A stretch of 43,710 bases of DNA, from positions 1 through 43,710 of the forward strand of contig JAPLNJ010000570.1 of the NCBI GenBank assembly GCA_026692885.1, written 5' to 3'. Made by a program: the position numbers and the translations under genes. Below the pieces are notes generated by a model. It ran no database searches, was not told the DNA's origin, and saw only the letters and a program-made list of their open reading frames with translations. Shown here piece by piece: positions 32,157 to 40,977 of this stretch (position 1 is the first letter of the stretch; each line of letters opens with the position of its first letter). The DNA comes from Planctomycetota bacterium. GTDB lineage: Bacteria; Planctomycetota; Planctomycetia; Pirellulales; Pirellulaceae.

Positions 32157-35100
32157 TCAGGGGCCCAACGCCTCACGGCATTTCTGGCGGTACTCGTTCT
32201 GCGTGCCCTTCACGTCCGCCCCGGCGGCGCCGGTTTGCCAGGCGGCTTGGGCGGCGGCGGCACGCCCCAGAGCGGCCAGGGCTCGGCCCCGCCAGTACTG
32301 GGCCGCGGCCTCTTCGGGCTTGTTCGAGCGGCCGACGTTCAGATTGGCGGGGTAGGTCAACGCGGCCTCGAAGTCGGCCAAGGCCCCGTTCGCGTCGCCG
32401 TGGTCCAGACGTTGGCGCCCCCGTTCGAGATGCGCCCGATGAAACAGTTTCCACGTGACGTCCTGGCCCTCCCAGTTCACGAAGTAGGGCGTCGACTCCA
32501 ATAACCTGAGGCAGTCCTCGTGGCGCTGTTGATCGGCATACGCCTGGGCCAACAGCACCGTGATTTCCGCCCGCCTCAGGCCCGCCAGCGGCGTCACCTG
32601 AGCGGGAGATGCTCCCGCGGAGCCGATCACCTGGGAGGGCGACGGGCCCAGCGGGCACCCCGCGGAGCCGATCTGCGCCGTAACCACCGGAGGCCGCATC
32701 TCGAGCGGCATCGTTTCCAGCAGTCGGATCGCGTCGGGCCGCTGGCCGTCGGCGATGAGGATCTCGGCCAGATCGCGGTACAGCGTCTGGTCGCTGGGCC
32801 GAGCCGCAATCGCCTTGCGGAACAGGGTGGCCGCCTGGGCCAAGTCGTTTTTCGCGGCAGCCGCCAGTCCCAGGTTACGCCAAGCGATGCTCAGTCCGGG
32901 GAAGGGGACCGGGTTCTGCAGAGGATGATCGGTGGTGCCCGGCTCCTGTTTCAAGTCGCGACTCGGCTCAGTGGCTGCTTGCCATTCGGGAAGGGCCTCG
33001 TCCACACGCCCCAGATGGGCCAGCAGGCAGCCGAGTTGCAGATGGGCCTGCGCGTCAGTCGGATGCTCCTTGACGGCGTACTGCAGGATCTCGACTTCCT
33101 CCGGTCGCGAGGCAAACACCCGTTCCTTGCCCGTCACCGCCGCCTGCGCCAGCCACTGGCCTGCGGCCTGCTGGTTCCCCCGCCTTGAGGCGTACCAGGC
33201 GAGGTAGTAGAGCGGCAGAAAACTCCGTTCGGCGGGTGATACCGCATCGACGCAGGCCGCCTTAACGATTCGTCCCGCCTCTGCGAACAGCCCCAAATCT
33301 GCGAACACCAAACTCGCTTCCAGGAGTTCAAAGTCGTCCTCGCCGACAAAGCCGCGCGACTCCCGGGCGAACTGAGCCAGTTTGGCGTCATCCTGCAAGC
33401 CCTCCCAGGCTCGGGGCACGAGCGCGGTCGGAGTAATCGCCGCGCTCTCGTGGGCCACTCGGCGGGCCTCGTCGGTTCTGCCTGCGGCGTGCAACGCCAA
33501 CAGCAGGTGGTCCGCCCACGGTCGCTCGTCAGATACGGCCGAAGCATAACTCCGGCCATGGCGTTCCCGCCCCTCACCCCGGAGTACCGGGGCGAGGGAG
33601 TTGTGCTTCGACGGTTCGTCAGGATTGGCCCGCGCGGCTTTGGCAAAAGCCGCGACCGCGGCGGTCAGGTCGCCGCGTCGCATCTCGGCACGGCCCACCA
33701 GATCGTACCCGAGCGCGACCGTGCCCGGGCAGCGCGCGGCGCGGTAGCCGCAGCGCAGGGCGTCCGGGTATTGGTCGAGCCGCAGATGGCTGGCCCCCAG
33801 GTAGAACCAGCACAGCCCCTCATCACCGTCGCGATCTAAGGCCCGTTCCAGCCGCTTGATCGCCACCGCGTACAGTCCGGCCTCAAAGTCCAGCACTGCC
33901 AGCGACCGCAGTGAAGCCACGTGCCCCGCGTCCCGTGCCAGCGCCTGTTCGTAGTACTCCCGCGCCTTGCGCCGGTCGCTAGCCCGGTCGAACTTGCGTC
34001 CCTTGAAGAACAACTCCTCGACCGTCAGTTGCTCGTCCGGCGACTCCTTGAATTTGGCCGGATCAGGTGGCTCGACCTTCGGGATCGGCAGGGGGGTGGT
34101 GAAGGCGGCCAGCACTCGGCCATCCCGGCTCGTGACGGTCACGTCGACCGGTTGCTCGGGATTCTCCGCGAGGGCCATGACGGCGGGAGCGCCGGGCGTC
34201 AGGTCAAACTCCCTGCGCACCAGTTGGCAGCCTGCGCGTGCCAACACGCCCACGGCTTTCTCGAAGCACGCCGTGGCCAGCAGGCGTAGTTCCAGACGTC
34301 CGTTGCGGCGTGCCGTCTGCACGGCCACGTCCGGCGTCGCGTACTCAAACCCTTCGCCCAGTCCGTGGACCGGATACCAGTACTCCTGCCACGCGACTTG
34401 GTCGTGCGGGCCCAGTAGGCCGTAGTCCGATTGCGTAGGCAGCGGCCCGCTCTGCACCTCGATGTACGGCCCGTCGTCGTCCGTCAGGTTCTTTTGCGCG
34501 ACCTTGCCGAACTCCCACTCGCCCCAAGTCCAGGCTTTCTTGCCGCCCAACTCGTGATGGTTCGCCACTTGGACGATGCCGCGATCCGCGTCGACGTCAT
34601 AAGCACCGAAAAAATCGTACGTGCAATCGACGGAGAAGACCGAGGCGTAGGTCTCGTAGTTCTTCAGCCACGTCAGGTCGCGTCCTTCGTGCACGGGCCA
34701 ACGGAAGAACTCGCGGGCGTTGTGGTCGGTGCCCAGCGTCATGGGGTAGATGAAGCGTGTGCCGGGACGGTTGGGGAAGGCGGTGCAGTTCCAGAAGTAG
34801 TACGGGTGCATGCCGTCGGTCGGGTTTGCCAGACGGATCTGTTCGTCCAGATAGGCTCGCCCAGGATGCAACGTCACTCGCACTGTCCAGCGGGTGCGGA
34901 AGATCTGCTCCTGGTTGCTGATCTCCAGGTAAGCCGAGCCGTCGGGATTGCGTCCCGTCAAGGCATCGACGGGCGAGAGCACGGTGACCGTATGGCCGTG
35001 GGGGCCGGTATTCCACTCGACGCCGCCGCTGATCCAGGCTCCGCGCATGGCGATCATCCCGGGCTTGATCACGCGGCTCAGGTGAAACATCTCCTGCCCT

Positions 35101-35450
35101 TGGGTCTTATCGAACACCGAGTGCAGACGCCCGCCCAACTCGGGCAGGCACGTGACTTTGAGGTACTCGTTTTCCAGGAACAGCGCCTTATACGTCCGAT
35201 CCACCTTCTGGCGTGCCAAGTGATCCTGCATGACGTACGGGTAGACGATCGTGCCGTGGATCGTGGTCGACAATTTGGCGCCGCCCTCCAAGGCCCAGAA
35301 CTTCGGGTTGAGGTCCTCCTCCCAGGGATACGTCGGGATAGTCAGTGTTCCCTCCCAAGCCCGCACGTCGGCCGGTCCTTCTGCCAACGCTCCCGCCCTG
35401 GAACTGAAGGCAGCCAACACGATAACGACCTGTGCGAATGCTGATCTCAT
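32157..35450 (-). CDS. Secreted DUF5107 protein with TPR repeats
   Basis: Encodes 1097 residues. A signal peptide (residues 1-23) is followed by a DUF5107 domain resembling aldose-epimerase/glycosidase-associated beta-sandwiches: FLENEYLKVTCLPELGGRLH (91-110) and SGGVEWNTGPHGHT (141-154). From about residue 490 the protein is tetratricopeptide repeats (KAREYYEQALARDAGHVASL and similar), which mediate protein contacts. Between two TPR helices it carries an in-frame REP-B palindrome translated as NSLAPVLRGEG (bases 33570-33602), and later a GSAG-rich insert. The start at 35450 has AGGAG 6 bases upstream. The function is unknown; carbohydrate handling is likely from the fold and neighbours. Confidence 0.88.
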   Translation of the reverse strand: MRSAFAQVVIVLAAFSSRAGALAEGPADVRAWEGTLTIPTYPWEEDLNPKFWALEGGAKLSTTIHGTIVYPYVMQDHLARQKVDRTYKALFLENEYLKVTCLPELGGRLHSVFDKTQGQEMFHLSRVIKPGMIAMRGAWISGGVEWNTGPHGHTVTVLSPVDALTGRNPDGSAYLEISNQEQIFRTRWTVRVTLHPGRAYLDEQIRLANPTDGMHPYYFWNCTAFPNRPGTRFIYPMTLGTDHNAREFFRWPVHEGRDLTWLKNYETYASVFSVDCTYDFFGAYDVDADRGIVQVANHHELGGKKAWTWGEWEFGKVAQKNLTDDDGPYIEVQSGPLPTQSDYGLLGPHDQVAWQEYWYPVHGLGEGFEYATPDVAVQTARRNGRLELRLLATACFEKAVGVLARAGCQLVRREFDLTPGAPAVMALAENPEQPVDVTVTSRDGRVLAAFTTPLPIPKVEPPDPAKFKESPDEQLTVEELFFKGRKFDRASDRRKAREYYEQALARDAGHVASLRSLAVLDFEAGLYAVAIKRLERALDRDGDEGLCWFYLGASHLRLDQYPDALRCGYRAARCPGTVALGYDLVGRAEMRRGDLTAAVAAFAKAARANPDEPSKHNSLAPVLRGEGRERHGRSYASAVSDERPWADHLLLALHAAGRTDEARRVAHESAAITPTALVPRAWEGLQDDAKLAQFARESRGFVGEDDFELLEASLVFADLGLFAEAGRIVKAACVDAVSPAERSFLPLYYLAWYASRRGNQQAAGQWLAQAAVTGKERVFASRPEEVEILQYAVKEHPTDAQAHLQLGCLLAHLGRVDEALPEWQAATEPSRDLKQEPGTTDHPLQNPVPFPGLSIAWRNLGLAAAAKNDLAQAATLFRKAIAARPSDQTLYRDLAEILIADGQRPDAIRLLETMPLEMRPPVVTAQIGSAGCPLGPSPSQVIGSAGASPAQVTPLAGLRRAEITVLLAQAYADQQRHEDCLRLLESTPYFVNWEGQDVTWKLFHRAHLERGRQRLDHGDANGALADFEAALTYPANLNVGRSNKPEEAAAQYWRGRALAALGRAAAAQAAWQTGAAGADVKGTQNEYRQKCREALGP
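33570..33602. repeat. REP-B palindrome, copy 3, inside the DUF5107-TPR coding frame
   Basis: The CCCCGGAGTACCGGGGCGAG core is identical to the intergenic copies. Read on the minus strand it is translated as SLAPVLRGEG without disturbing the frame, in a loop between TPR helices. Confidence 0.85.
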
Positions 35451-35540
35451 AAGACACTCCTGGCCTGCGTTCGGGAACTGCAGCTGTTCTAGACTCGAAA
35501 TGGCGACGCTCCCGCGGAGCAGTTACGCCACGAAAGTTTC

Positions 35541-35789
35541 CTAGCACCAAACGGTTTTCGGGGTTGTCGGTGTCAAGAATGGGGTTTTACGGTTTCGCAT
35601 AGACGGACCGCCGGCTGGGGTCAGACGTACAGATTTCAGTTTTCGCGGTCGTGTGCCCAAGCCCATGAAAAGCCTCTGCCCGCGAAAACTGAAATCTGTA
35701 CGTCTGACCCCTTGTCTCGCGCCCCGTCCCTGCTGAACCGTTAAGTCTCATTCTCTACGCGCAAGGGCCAAAATAACGTTTGGTGCTAG
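35541..35789. mobile_element. MITE-like element, copy 2, loop inverted relative to copy 1
   Basis: Terminal inverted repeats are CTAGCACCAAACG at 35541 and CGTTTGGTGCTAG ending at 35789. Perfect 32-bp arms at 35617-35648 and 35680-35711 are identical to those of the copy at 23217. The 31-base loop between them (35649-35679) matches the reverse complement of the first copy's loop. It begins 91 bases upstream of the DUF5107 start. Confidence 0.85.
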
Positions 35790-35865
35790 TGCTTTGTCAA
35801 AGCTTGAGTTTGGGGTTGTGAGCGGCAAGGCGCTTACTCAACGCGCAACGCTCAGCGTCGAAACG

Positions 35866-35917
35866 CCCCTCTCCCCAACCCTCTCCCCGGAGTACCGGGG
35901 CGAGGGAGTTATTTCTC
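35866..35917. repeat. REP-B palindrome, copy 4
   Basis: Same CCCCGGAGTACCGGGG core and GAGGGAGTTATTTCTC tail as the copy at 8362. It lies 9 bases beyond the stop of the broken GH2 gene, at its 3' end, and probably acts as an RNA hairpin. Confidence 0.8.
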
Positions 35918-35926
35918 TACCGTACC

Positions 35927-38900
35927 TTATGGCCCCCGTTTGCTGGCGGCAAAGAACGTCACTTTGTCCAGCAGCAGGTTACGATCCTCTCCGTTGACAT
36001 TCGTGTCGTTCACGAATGACAGACGGAATTTGTGCACGCCCTCGGCAAGGTCGAGGTCCAAGAAGTACGAGCGCCAGCTACCGGCCGTCAATTGGATCTT
36101 CCCGACGGTCTGGCCGTCGATGGCGACTTCCACGAGCGGATAGACTCCCTGGGCGGACGTTCCCGAGGCCACGATCTCGACACTGTAGGGTCCTGCAACC
36201 GCCACCTGGATCGGCGTCTCCACGTAGCCGTTGCAGGCCAGGCTGGCAGAGCCGCCCTGGTTGCGAAAGAAGGGCATCTCCGGCTGCGGCGTCATCCGAT
36301 CGCAACGGATCGTAGCACCCCCGCGCGGCGCGAAACGGCCGCCCAATTCGATCAACAGCGCGCTGGCAAATCGGGCCGCCTTGCGCGCGTTCGGCTCCTC
36401 CGTATCCCAGCAAATCTGGTCCAGCACCACGAGTCCTTTCCCGCGTGCGGCCACGGCCAGAGCAGCTGGCGACGCAAGGAAATGCACGCCGCTGGTGTTT
36501 TCGTCGCGAGCGATCAACACCTTGTCGACATACAGATTCCGGTCCTCGCGCGGCGGATCACCCGCGTCGTTAATGAACGACACCGAGACCTTGTGCCGGC
36601 CCGCAGTCACGCGGCCAAACACGCAGGTGGTCTGCCAACGGTCGGTCACCGAGATTTGACCGAACGGCTTCCCATCGATCGCGACCTGGACGATCGGGTA
36701 CACGCCGAAACACGGGGTTCCGCGAGCGAGCACGCCAATCAGGTAGTCGCCCGCCGTCGGGAAGGCAATCTCCTGGGTGGCGGAACCGACGGTGGCAAAA
36801 ATCACACCCGGCGGTTGCCGTTGGATGATCTCGCCCTCCAGCTTCCAGTCCTCCACTTCATACTCAACGGCCCGCTTGTCACCCAGTGATTTACTGAAGA
36901 TCAGATCGGCCATCGCCGTCGCCCGCGGCGTGTCGGCCCAGTCGATACCCACGTGCTTGCCGAGCCAATAGAGATCCTCGCGGGCCAGCGCCGCCAGGAG
37001 CGGATGGTCGCCTTCGGCACGCGTGACGGCACCGGCATAGGGCTGGGCGACCAAGTCCAACTTCCACTCGTGACAGACGTGTTCCAACGACGCGACCGGC
37101 GTGCGGTGGAGCCACAAGCGGCCGCCGTTTTCGACCCATGGCCCCAGTTCTTCCAGGCCGGGCAGTTCACCCCGGCAGAGCACCAGCCCGTACGCCGCCC
37201 AATCGATCGCGTCGAGTTTCCCAGTCAGATCGTCGAACTGGAGTCCGAGGCTGCGCAGATAACAGCGATACGCCTCGGTGCCGCCCACCACCGCGGTCTT
37301 CCTCGCGTCTGCCGTGGCACCGTTCTTCAAACCGGGCTGGCCGGCTGGAGAAGCCAGTCCAGCTTGGTTGTTGCCCGCTTGCGTCAGGTACTCGACCAGA
37401 TTCACGAGGATCCGAGCAGCGGCAGGTTCCGTGTCGAATTTTTCCACCAGCGCCAGTTGCGAATGCACCAGACGCCCCCAACCGACCCGTCGCTCCAAGA
37501 GCGGCGCGTGGTCAATGCCCGCGGCCGAGCCGGAAACCACGATCGGCACCGCACCTCCCGTGCTGGGCCGGGCAAGTTCGTCGGTGGCCACCAGGTGATC
37601 GCCCCGCCAGAACTTCAGATCGTCCGCTGCCACCTCCCGCAGCGCGGGATGATCGGGCCGCTGCGGGAAGGTCATCGTCGAACGATGTTGGGTCAGCATC
37701 ACGTCGAACAGTCCTTCCGGATACGCATCCTGACGGAGCACGAGGATGCGCCCGCCGCGGTTCAGGAATTTCTCCAACACGGCTCGCTCCGGCGCCACGC
37801 GGCCGATCACCGGCACACCTTGCGGGGCCGCCCGCAGAGCCCCCGCACCGATTACCAACACCTCCATATCGGCTGGCAACTGCGTCAACTCGGCGACTGC
37901 CGTGGCGCGAAGCCCGGCCGCTGTGAAGACACGTTGCGTGGTCCCCTCAGGATCCCACAGCCCGATGGCGGCGTGGACTGCCGGGAACCGCAACTTGGGA
38001 AACACGGCCCAGTGGTGCGTGTCCTGGAATACCGGCTGGCCGTTGCGGCGGATCGTCAGTTGCCAATCGACTTCTGTCCGTCGCTCGACCTGAGGCATGT
38101 GCAGCTGCACGCTCGACGACTGCCGGACGTCGAGGCTGACTGGCGGCAGCAGGCCACGGTCGAGCACCTGGTCGCCCCGTGTCAGTGTCCAGGATAGTTC
38201 GAGTGCCGAGCGATCGGGAATCTCGTGGAACAAGTCCACCCGGCGGACGACGGTTTCGCCCGAGTAGAACCGCCGGTCGTAGTCCAACGGATAGGCAGCC
38301 ACGGGCTGATAGGCGTATTGCTGGGCTCGGAACAGCGGATTGGTTTCGTCCAGCGGTCCGCCTTCGATCACAGTCCAGGGCGAGATGCCGCCGACTTCGA
38401 GGTGGCGGTAGCCGAGGATCTGCATCTTCCAGCTCTCCGCCTTAGCCAGATTGCGATACCGTTGGTAGTCGATGTACGCCTCGTCGCCAAAGAAGACCGT
38501 GTGCCACGAGGGATCTCGGGAAGGGATCCACAGGAACTCGCCGACGTAGATCGGTTTGTCCTTGCGCCAGACGAACTCCGGCGCTCCATTCAGGAACATG
38601 TGCGGGATCTTGGCCGGACTTTGGAGCCAAAGTGCCTCGTTCGGCCAGCAGGTGAAGTCGGGGTATTCGTGCGGGTAGTGGATGCCAATGACATCGGCCA
38701 CACCGTCGGGGTCGCCGTCCGACTCGAAGAAGATCGGGCGCGTGGGATCGTGTGCTTTCACGAGCCGCCCCATCCGTACCAGATCCTTCTTAGCGGGCGA
38801 GGCGTCGTTCAACCGGCCGCCCAAGAACTCGTTCTCCAGGCTCCACATAATGACTGCCGGCCGGTTCTTGTCGCGGTCCACCATCGCCTTCAGATGCCTC

Positions 38901-38938
38901 GCATAATTTTTCCAGAAGACCGGGTCGTAGATCGTATC
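35927..38938 (-). pseudogene. GH2 glycosidase, C-terminal part after a deletion (barrel, amidotransferase-like and CBM60-like modules)
   Basis: Family homology begins at DTIYDPVFWKNYARHL (first codon at 38938); the open frame extends to 39124, but those extra codons are a shadow of the N-terminal half. The barrel has MWSLENE, with the expected general acid/base glutamate, and IYVGEF, the probable nucleophile. A central region (VLVIGAGAL, GGRILVLRQDAYPEGL) resembles glutamine-amidotransferase-like domains of planctomycete glycosidases. Two tandem C-terminal modules each contain GVYP, V-A-I-D-G and an E-D-R-N-L-x-x-D-K motif (near 36540 and 35980), resembling calcium-dependent xylan-binding CBM60 domains. 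The gene is out of frame with its N-terminal half at 38890-39903. It could still be translated alone, but would lack a signal peptide. Confidence 0.82.
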
Positions 38939-39903
38939 TCGTCCCGTGTCATCGTTTCGAGCGGTGGCCACCACGAGGTCGCCAGCAGGTTGACCTGCGC
39001 TCCGTTCAAGAAAAACTTGTGCCCCTCGACCCAGAACTCGCGGAAGCCGAACCGAGTTCGCAGCCGATCGCCGCTGGACAACGTGGTCCGCAAGTGCAGC
39101 AGATGCGGGTCCAGGTGCGACCACAGCGGTGGCTTGGGCCAGGGCTGCCGGAGCGTGACGGTCGCCGTGTCTCCGGCAGAGATTTTGAGTTTGGCGGGCG
39201 GCAGCGCCAGCACGTCCTGACCCTGATCCTCGACCGCGGCACCAAGTTCCACTTCCACCTCGCCCGGCGAGAGGTTAGCCACGGTGTAGTCGACCACCAA
39301 CTGGCCGCGGCGGACCGACGGCTGAATGAACAGTTCTTGGACGTAGACCGGCGGATGGGCTCGGAGCGTTACGTCATCCCAGATGCCATAAGATCCAAAC
39401 AGCCCGCCGATCGGCGACAGGATCTTGTCGCGGGGCGAGTTGCGGACGACGTCCCAGTTGGCGTGGTCGGGAAACACCACCTTGCCCGGCGTGAACACAC
39501 CGGTCCAGTCATGGCAGCCGACGGCCAAATCGTTCGGGCCGTCAAAGCGGACCACCTCGGTCACGTCGACCTCGAACGGCTCGTGGCCGCCGAAGCAGCC
39601 GCCCACGTGCCGACCGTTCAAATAGATGCGGCTGTTGTACTTCACACCGCCGAAATGGAGCTTGATCCGCTGACCGCGCATCGAGGTCGGCACGGCAAAC
39701 GACCGGCGCAGCCACGCCCGCTGGTAATCGGTGCCACTCAAGTACCCCGGCACCGGGCAACTCTTCCACTCGCCTGCTGTCGGCGGTGTGTCGAGTTCAG
39801 CGACTACCTGAGACTCCCAGACGCCTGCCAGGCTGAGTTCTTGCCGAACGTCATCCGCCGCGGTGAAGGCGAGCACGCACGCACTGAGGGCGAGACTCAT
39901 CAT
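38890..39903 (-). pseudogene. GH2 glycosidase, N-terminal part (signal peptide and sugar-binding/Ig-like domains)
   Basis: A signal peptide starts at the ATG at 39903 (MMSLALSACVLAFTA), preceded by GAGGAG about 10 bases upstream; frames reaching 39942 need a TTG start. The jelly-roll sugar-binding domain is clear: AWLRRSFAVP, LHFGGVKYNSRIYLNGRHVG and FEVDVTEVV. An Ig-like domain with YVQELFIQPSVRRGQLVVDY follows, and then FLNGAQVNLLATSWW, the entry to the GH2 barrel. After TMTRDEI the frame is lost and ends at 38890. In related enzymes some 50-70 residues separate this point from the DPVFW segment, so an internal deletion, not only a one-base slip, separates the two halves. Confidence 0.8.
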
Positions 39904-39943
39904 TGCGATATTTCTCCTCACGCGGCCCAGGGCCGCCATCAAA

Positions 39944-40030
39944 GTAGCATGGCTCTCCTGAGCCGTGTTTGTGCGACTCCCCCGCGGCGAGTCGCTGCCG
40001 ATACTACCCGGCTCTGGAGAGCCAGGCTAC
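39944..40030. repeat. Hairpin with GTAGCATGGCTCTC ends
   Basis: Ends GTAGCATGGCTCTCCTGAGCCG and its inverse CGGCTCTGGAGAGCCAGGCTAC pair with small bulges; a second, smaller GCGACTC/GAGTCGC stem lies inside. It begins 41 bases upstream of the GH2 start. Confidence 0.75.
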
Positions 40031-40224
40031 GAAGATGCGCGCTGGCTACCAGCCTTCGTCAGCACGCTGCGCGCTGCCGCGGACGGGCCTTGTGCGTTGG
40101 CGAGCGGACTGGTCAGGAACAAGGACACGCAACTCCACATCGTCAGCGAAAGACAGCGTGGCATGGGGCAGCCTCCTCCTGGGTTATTGTTCGAAGGCAG
40201 AAATATTGTCCGTGGTTTGCGTAC

Positions 40225-40318
40225 GGCTCAGACGTACAGAATTCAAAATTGGCGGGTAGCTCGCTCTCCGAAGGCGAAAACGTAGCTCCGCCAATTTAGA
40301 ATTCTGTCCGTCTGAGCC
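40225..40318. repeat. Palindrome related to the MITE internal arms
   Basis: Arms of 31 bases at 40225-40255 and 40288-40318 differ at two positions and share the CTCAGACGTACAGA tip with the 32-bp arms inside the MITE-like elements. The loop is 32 bases, the same size. Here it stands alone, without the CTAGCACCAA flanks. Confidence 0.8.
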
Positions 40319-40812
40319 CGCTCAATAAGTCGGGCGTCATTTCGGAATGCTTGGCGCCCGATACGCTGAGCGTCAAGATACCACGAAACGCCCCGACCTG
40401 GAAAGAAGATCCGGTCGCTGGCCTCCCTGCACACAAGGCCTGCCGAGCGTGCGTCGGAGGCTTGTATATAGGGCAGCCACCGGTGACAATCGGACACGTG
40501 CCGCTCAACGCGGCCTGAGGCCGCAACCGAGTAGGTTAGGCTTTCTAGCCGGTAGGGAGTACCGCGAAGCGGTTACGTCACATAGTCGCGGGGCCGCACG
40601 GAGCGGTCCCCATACCCCAACGGGGTTTCGTCGCGCGGTGAGCACACCATGACGCAACCCCGTTGGGGTTGAGGAGGCAACTCCGGTGACCGAACCCAGG
40701 GTAGCTGCGCAACCCTGGGCTATGAGACGTAACGCCTTTGGCGCAGAAACAGCGGAAATGCGCAACTCGAACAGCTGCGCTCAGGGACGTGCCACCCCGC
40801 AGGCCATGTCGG

Positions 40813-40941
40813 TAAGGACCGGCGCATCAATAACTGTCGGGGCTTCAAAGTAGTCATCACGCTCCGCCGTGATGACATGTCGTCACGGCGGAGCGTGACG
40901 ACTACGATACTTGCGACACTTATTGATTCGCCGGTCCTAAG
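40813..40941. mobile_element. Stop-codon-anchored palindromic element, full copy c
   Basis: A 129-bp element with inverted ends TAAGGACCGGCGCATCAATA and TATTGATTCGCCGGTCCTAA around the CATCACGCTCCGCCGTGATG core. It is the same length as the copy at 42483. No gene ends at either tip here. It lies 36 bases upstream of the ABC ATPase start. Confidence 0.85.
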
Positions 40942-40977
40942 TTATTCTGAGACAGCGCCAAAGCTCGCGGTGAACAC

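Larger units (their letters stand above)
39904..40977. other. 1.07-kb gene-free region with several repeat families
   Basis: No gene supported. It contains a hairpin at 39944-40030, a 31-bp-arm palindrome at 40225-40318, degenerate CCCAACGGGG and AACCCAGGGT repeats at 40615-40733, and a complete 129-bp element at 40813-40941. It separates the GH2 gene from the divergent ABC transporter operon, so promoters for both should lie here. None could be recognised. Confidence 0.6.

Noticed and set aside
36953..38197. 414-residue plus-strand open frame inside the GH2 region
   Set aside because: No recognisable motif and composition typical of an antisense shadow; the minus strand carries enzyme motifs.
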